Source: Clostridia bacterium
GTDB taxonomy: Bacteria > Bacillota > Clostridia > Christensenellales > Aristaeellaceae
Assembly: GCA_017481825.1 (NCBI GenBank)
Contig: JAFUOR010000037.1
Span: 24,556-88,555, forward strand
Length of the DNA stretch: 64,000 nt
Reading direction: 5' to 3'
The notes beneath the pieces are model-generated. The model was not told the origin of the DNA. It saw only the letters and a list, made by a program, of their open reading frames with translations, and made no database searches. Every line of letters begins with the position of its first letter. Position 1 is the stretch's first letter. The position numbers were made by a program, and so were the translations under genes. Shown piece after piece: positions 61,977-64,000 of the stretch.

Positions 61977-62902
61977 GCTTTCTCTCCTTGCAGATACCAG
62001 TTTTCAAGTGTTTGGTAAGCGCCATCAGCCAGGCTGTCCACCCAGAGCACGTCTTGCTCCCTGCGCATCCAGGTCAGCTGGCGCTTGGCATAATGGCGCG
62101 TGTTGAGTTTAAGCAAATAATCGGTCTCCTCCCACGTGCTTTCACCGCGGATGAAGGGAATAATCTCCTTGTACCCGATGGCCTTCATGGCCTGTGCATC
62201 GGCAGGAACGTCGCTGTCCAGCAGACCGCGCACCTCATCCACGAGGCCCTGTACAATCATGAGATCGACGCGCTTTTCAATGCGGGCATAAAGGAGCGCC
62301 CGATCCATCGTCAGTGATGCAACGCGATAAACAAACCGACTGTCGGTCTGTATTTGCGGTTGCCTGGAAAACGGCACGCCTGTGAGTCGGTATACCTCCA
62401 GCGCACGGATGGCACGGCGGGCGTCATTCAGATGCAGCCTTGCTGCGGTTTCCGGATCGACCGCCTCCAGCATGTCGTGTATGCGCTGCTTTCCGCCCTC
62501 TTGCGCGGCAATGTCCTCCAGCTCCGCGCGGATGGTCTCATCCGCCGCAACGTCCCCCATCGCCATGGGCTGGCGCAGCGCACGCAGATAAAGCCCGGTG
62601 CCGCCAACCAACAAAACCCGCTTGCCACGGGCGTGGATGCCGGCAATACATTCCTCCGCCATCTCCTGATACCGCGCCACTGAGAAGGCTTCCTCCGGCT
62701 CTGCCACATTGATCATGTGATGCGGAATGCCTTCCATCTCCTCCACTGTGGGCTTGGCGGTTCCGATGTCCATCCGCCGGTAGATCTGCATGGAATCCAT
62801 ACAGACGATTTCGCAGTCATGGGCGTGGGCCAGGCGGATGGACAGGGCCGTCTTGCCGCTGGCCGTCGGGCCTGTCAGCACCCAGCAAATGTTCTTGTCC
62901 AT
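61973..62902 (-). CDS. miaA: tRNA dimethylallyltransferase MiaA
   Basis: A 309-residue enzyme that prenylates A37 of tRNAs reading UNN codons. P-loop GPTASGKT (10-17), DSMQIYRRMDIGTAKP and VGGTGLYLRAL are hallmarks. The start at 62902 follows GAGGTGG and lies eight bases after mutL. A copy of the ACCGACTGTCGGT palindrome is read in frame as Q-T-D-S-R-F-V near residue 185-190, a surface region between conserved blocks. Confidence 0.96.
   Translation of the reverse strand: MDKNICWVLTGPTASGKTALSIRLAHAHDCEIVCMDSMQIYRRMDIGTAKPTVEEMEGIPHHMINVAEPEEAFSVARYQEMAEECIAGIHARGKRVLLVGGTGLYLRALRQPMAMGDVAADETIRAELEDIAAQEGGKQRIHDMLEAVDPETAARLHLNDARRAIRALEVYRLTGVPFSRQPQIQTDSRFVYRVASLTMDRALLYARIEKRVDLMIVQGLVDEVRGLLDSDVPADAQAMKAIGYKEIIPFIRGESTWEETDYLLKLNTRHYAKRQLTWMRREQDVLWVDSLADGAYQTLENWYLQGEKA
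62335..62347. repeat. Palindromic repeat ACCGACTGTCGGT, copy 3
   Basis: Exact core copy inside miaA, in the same reading frame relative to the protein (Q-T-D-S-R) as copy 1. Confidence 0.75.
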
Positions 62903-62909
62903 ATCCACC

Positions 62910-64000
62910 TCACTGCATACGGCGGAAGCGCCGGTCAAGCTCGGTGTGGCTCAGCGCCACGATGAGCGGCGTTCCCCGCGGGCTGGTGGGGGTGATCTTC
63001 TGATCGACCATGCGGCTGACCAGCTCGCGAATATCGCCTTCATTCAGCCGCTCACCGCCGCGCACTGCCTTCTTGCAGGCCAGCGCGAGGATGCCCGTCC
63101 GGCGCTTCTCCAGCGAAATCACACCGCGTTCGCTCTCCAGCTGATCGATCACATCCCGCAGAAGGTCGCCTGCCTGGGGCTGACCCAGGATCATCGGGAT
63201 GGTGCGCACAGACACCTCCGTCTCACCAAAGGCTTCCACGGTAAGACCGATGGCGCTAAGCATGTCATGATGCTCCTCCAGCAGCTGCTGTTCTCTGCGA
63301 GTGACCGGGACAATCAGCGGAATGAGCATTTCCTGACCGCACTGGTGTTGATCCAGCGCCTTCATCATCCGGTCAAACAAAAGGCGCTCATGCACTGCGT
63401 GCTGATCGATCAGCAGCAGATGCTCCTCATATTCAACCAGAATGTAGGCGCTGAACGCCGTGCCGATCAGCTTCATGGGCTTAGGCGCTTCCGGCAGGAA
63501 GGAGGATTGCTCCTGCGTGCCGGGCTTTTGCGCGGCAGCCTTTGCCACCTGGTAATCCGTGGGCACAGATTGCTGCTTGACTGTGTTTACGTAGGCCTGC
63601 AGGGCCGGTGCGGCATCCCGCAAAGGCTGCTTCATCTCCGGAAGCGGCTGCGACGACGCGATGGGCTTGAGCACATCCTTGATGGAGAGCAGCGGCTGCG
63701 GCGGACGCGTCACAGGTATATGGCTCTTCTTTTCCTCGCGGGCGATGGATGGCACTGCGGGCGCGGTCCTCACCATCGGTGCTGCGGGCTTGACCACGCT
63801 TGCAGCAGGTTTAGCAGCAGGCACCGTCTCCTGCCTTGTCACCGAAACATGGGTGCGCGCAGGCTGCTCCGGCGTGAGCCGCATTTCCTCGGGCTTGTCC
63901 AGGACGCTCTTTTCCGTCACAGCATCGCGGACGATCGCCTCCACGGCTTCCAGCACGGCCTGATCATTCTGGAAGCGTACTTCCAGCTTGTTCGGGTGGA
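62910..64000 (-). CDS. mutL: DNA mismatch repair protein MutL, C-terminal part (partial)
   Basis: The gene runs in from the right edge; about 363 codons are seen. It begins in the end of the N-terminal ATPase region (HPNKLEVRFQND, the usual VHP-K-EVRF motif), continues through a long disordered linker (about 140 residues, rich in P, K, A) and ends with the dimerisation/endonuclease domain. That domain shows DQHAVHERLLFD and ACKKAVRGGERL. The metal motif usually read CPHGRP is SPRGTP here, and the last Glu of the DQHA-x2-E-x4-E motif is Asp. Mismatch-repair function is likely, endonuclease activity doubtful. Confidence 0.93.
   Translation of the reverse strand, partial: HPNKLEVRFQNDQAVLEAVEAIVRDAVTEKSVLDKPEEMRLTPEQPARTHVSVTRQETVPAAKPAASVVKPAAPMVRTAPAVPSIAREEKKSHIPVTRPPQPLLSIKDVLKPIASSQPLPEMKQPLRDAAPALQAYVNTVKQQSVPTDYQVAKAAAQKPGTQEQSSFLPEAPKPMKLIGTAFSAYILVEYEEHLLLIDQHAVHERLLFDRMMKALDQHQCGQEMLIPLIVPVTRREQQLLEEHHDMLSAIGLTVEAFGETEVSVRTIPMILGQPQAGDLLRDVIDQLESERGVISLEKRRTGILALACKKAVRGGERLNEGDIRELVSRMVDQKITPTSPRGTPLIVALSHTELDRRFRRMQ

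Noticed and set aside
1-64000. CRISPR arrays, insertion sequences, prophage, tRNA or rRNA genes
   Set aside because: I saw no regularly spaced repeats with spacers, no transposase or phage structural motifs, and no cloverleaf or rRNA signature in the gaps.

Overview
The window looks like chromosome of a GC-rich, endospore-forming gut Clostridium-class bacterium (Firmicutes, Clostridia; a Christensenellales- or Oscillospirales-like relative is my guess). The evidence is strong Shine-Dalgarno sites, sigma-A promoters of the TTGACA-N17-TATAAT type, topA-trmFO and hslV-hslU gene order, LexA with a CGAAC-type box, a spoIVFA/spoIVFB pair, split transketolase, RbgA, a PadR-DUF2812 pair and FeoA/FeoB. 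I see no phage, insertion sequence, CRISPR array, rRNA or tRNA. No gap without a gene exceeds 300 bases.

Layout. 1-5.7 kb: tail of a glycogen branching enzyme, then corA behind a leader with a 19-codon upstream ORF, then a leftward ABC export module (ATPase, FtsX-type permease, HlyD-like adaptor). 5.9-11.2 kb: CDP-alcohol phosphatidyltransferase plus a rhomboid-like membrane protein, then an OmpR-type two-component system with two membrane proteins. Both transcription units start from promoters carrying the same three tandem 11-bp repeats. 11.5-20.5 kb: three secreted proteins, led by a 1,814-residue pectin-degrading enzyme that joins a PL9 lyase to a CE12-type esterase. 20.8-34.3 kb: a rightward housekeeping block (dprA, topA, trmFO, hslV, hslU, proC, rnhA, a Xer recombinase, lexA, hemolysin III, fRMsr, PadR-DUF2812). 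34.4-45.6 kb: a leftward block (galT, map, degV, comM, a giant double GT-C glycosyltransferase, yraN, rnhB, rbgA). 45.9-53.1 kb: rightward, with the arginine operon argC-argJ-argB-argD. 53.2-64 kb: leftward (lipid kinase, transketolase halves, spoIVFA-spoIVFB-feoA-feoB, ynbB, miaA, mutL).

How the parts work together. The two-component system probably activates its own operon and the phospholipid/rhomboid operon, which suggests a cell-envelope stress circuit; the neighbouring ABC module may belong to it. The secreted cluster would demethylate or deacetylate and cleave pectin. Genes on the left of about 34.3 kb run mostly rightward and genes on the right mostly leftward, as expected near a replication terminus. 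A 28-bp dif-shaped sequence just upstream of the only Xer gene fits that reading.

The most promising unusual signals are the MDGDP-type upstream ORF ahead of corA, the dif-like site next to the Xer gene, the shared 11-bp operator arrays, a palindromic repeat that recurs inside coding sequence, the PL9-CE12 fusion, and a MutL that lacks conserved endonuclease metal ligands.
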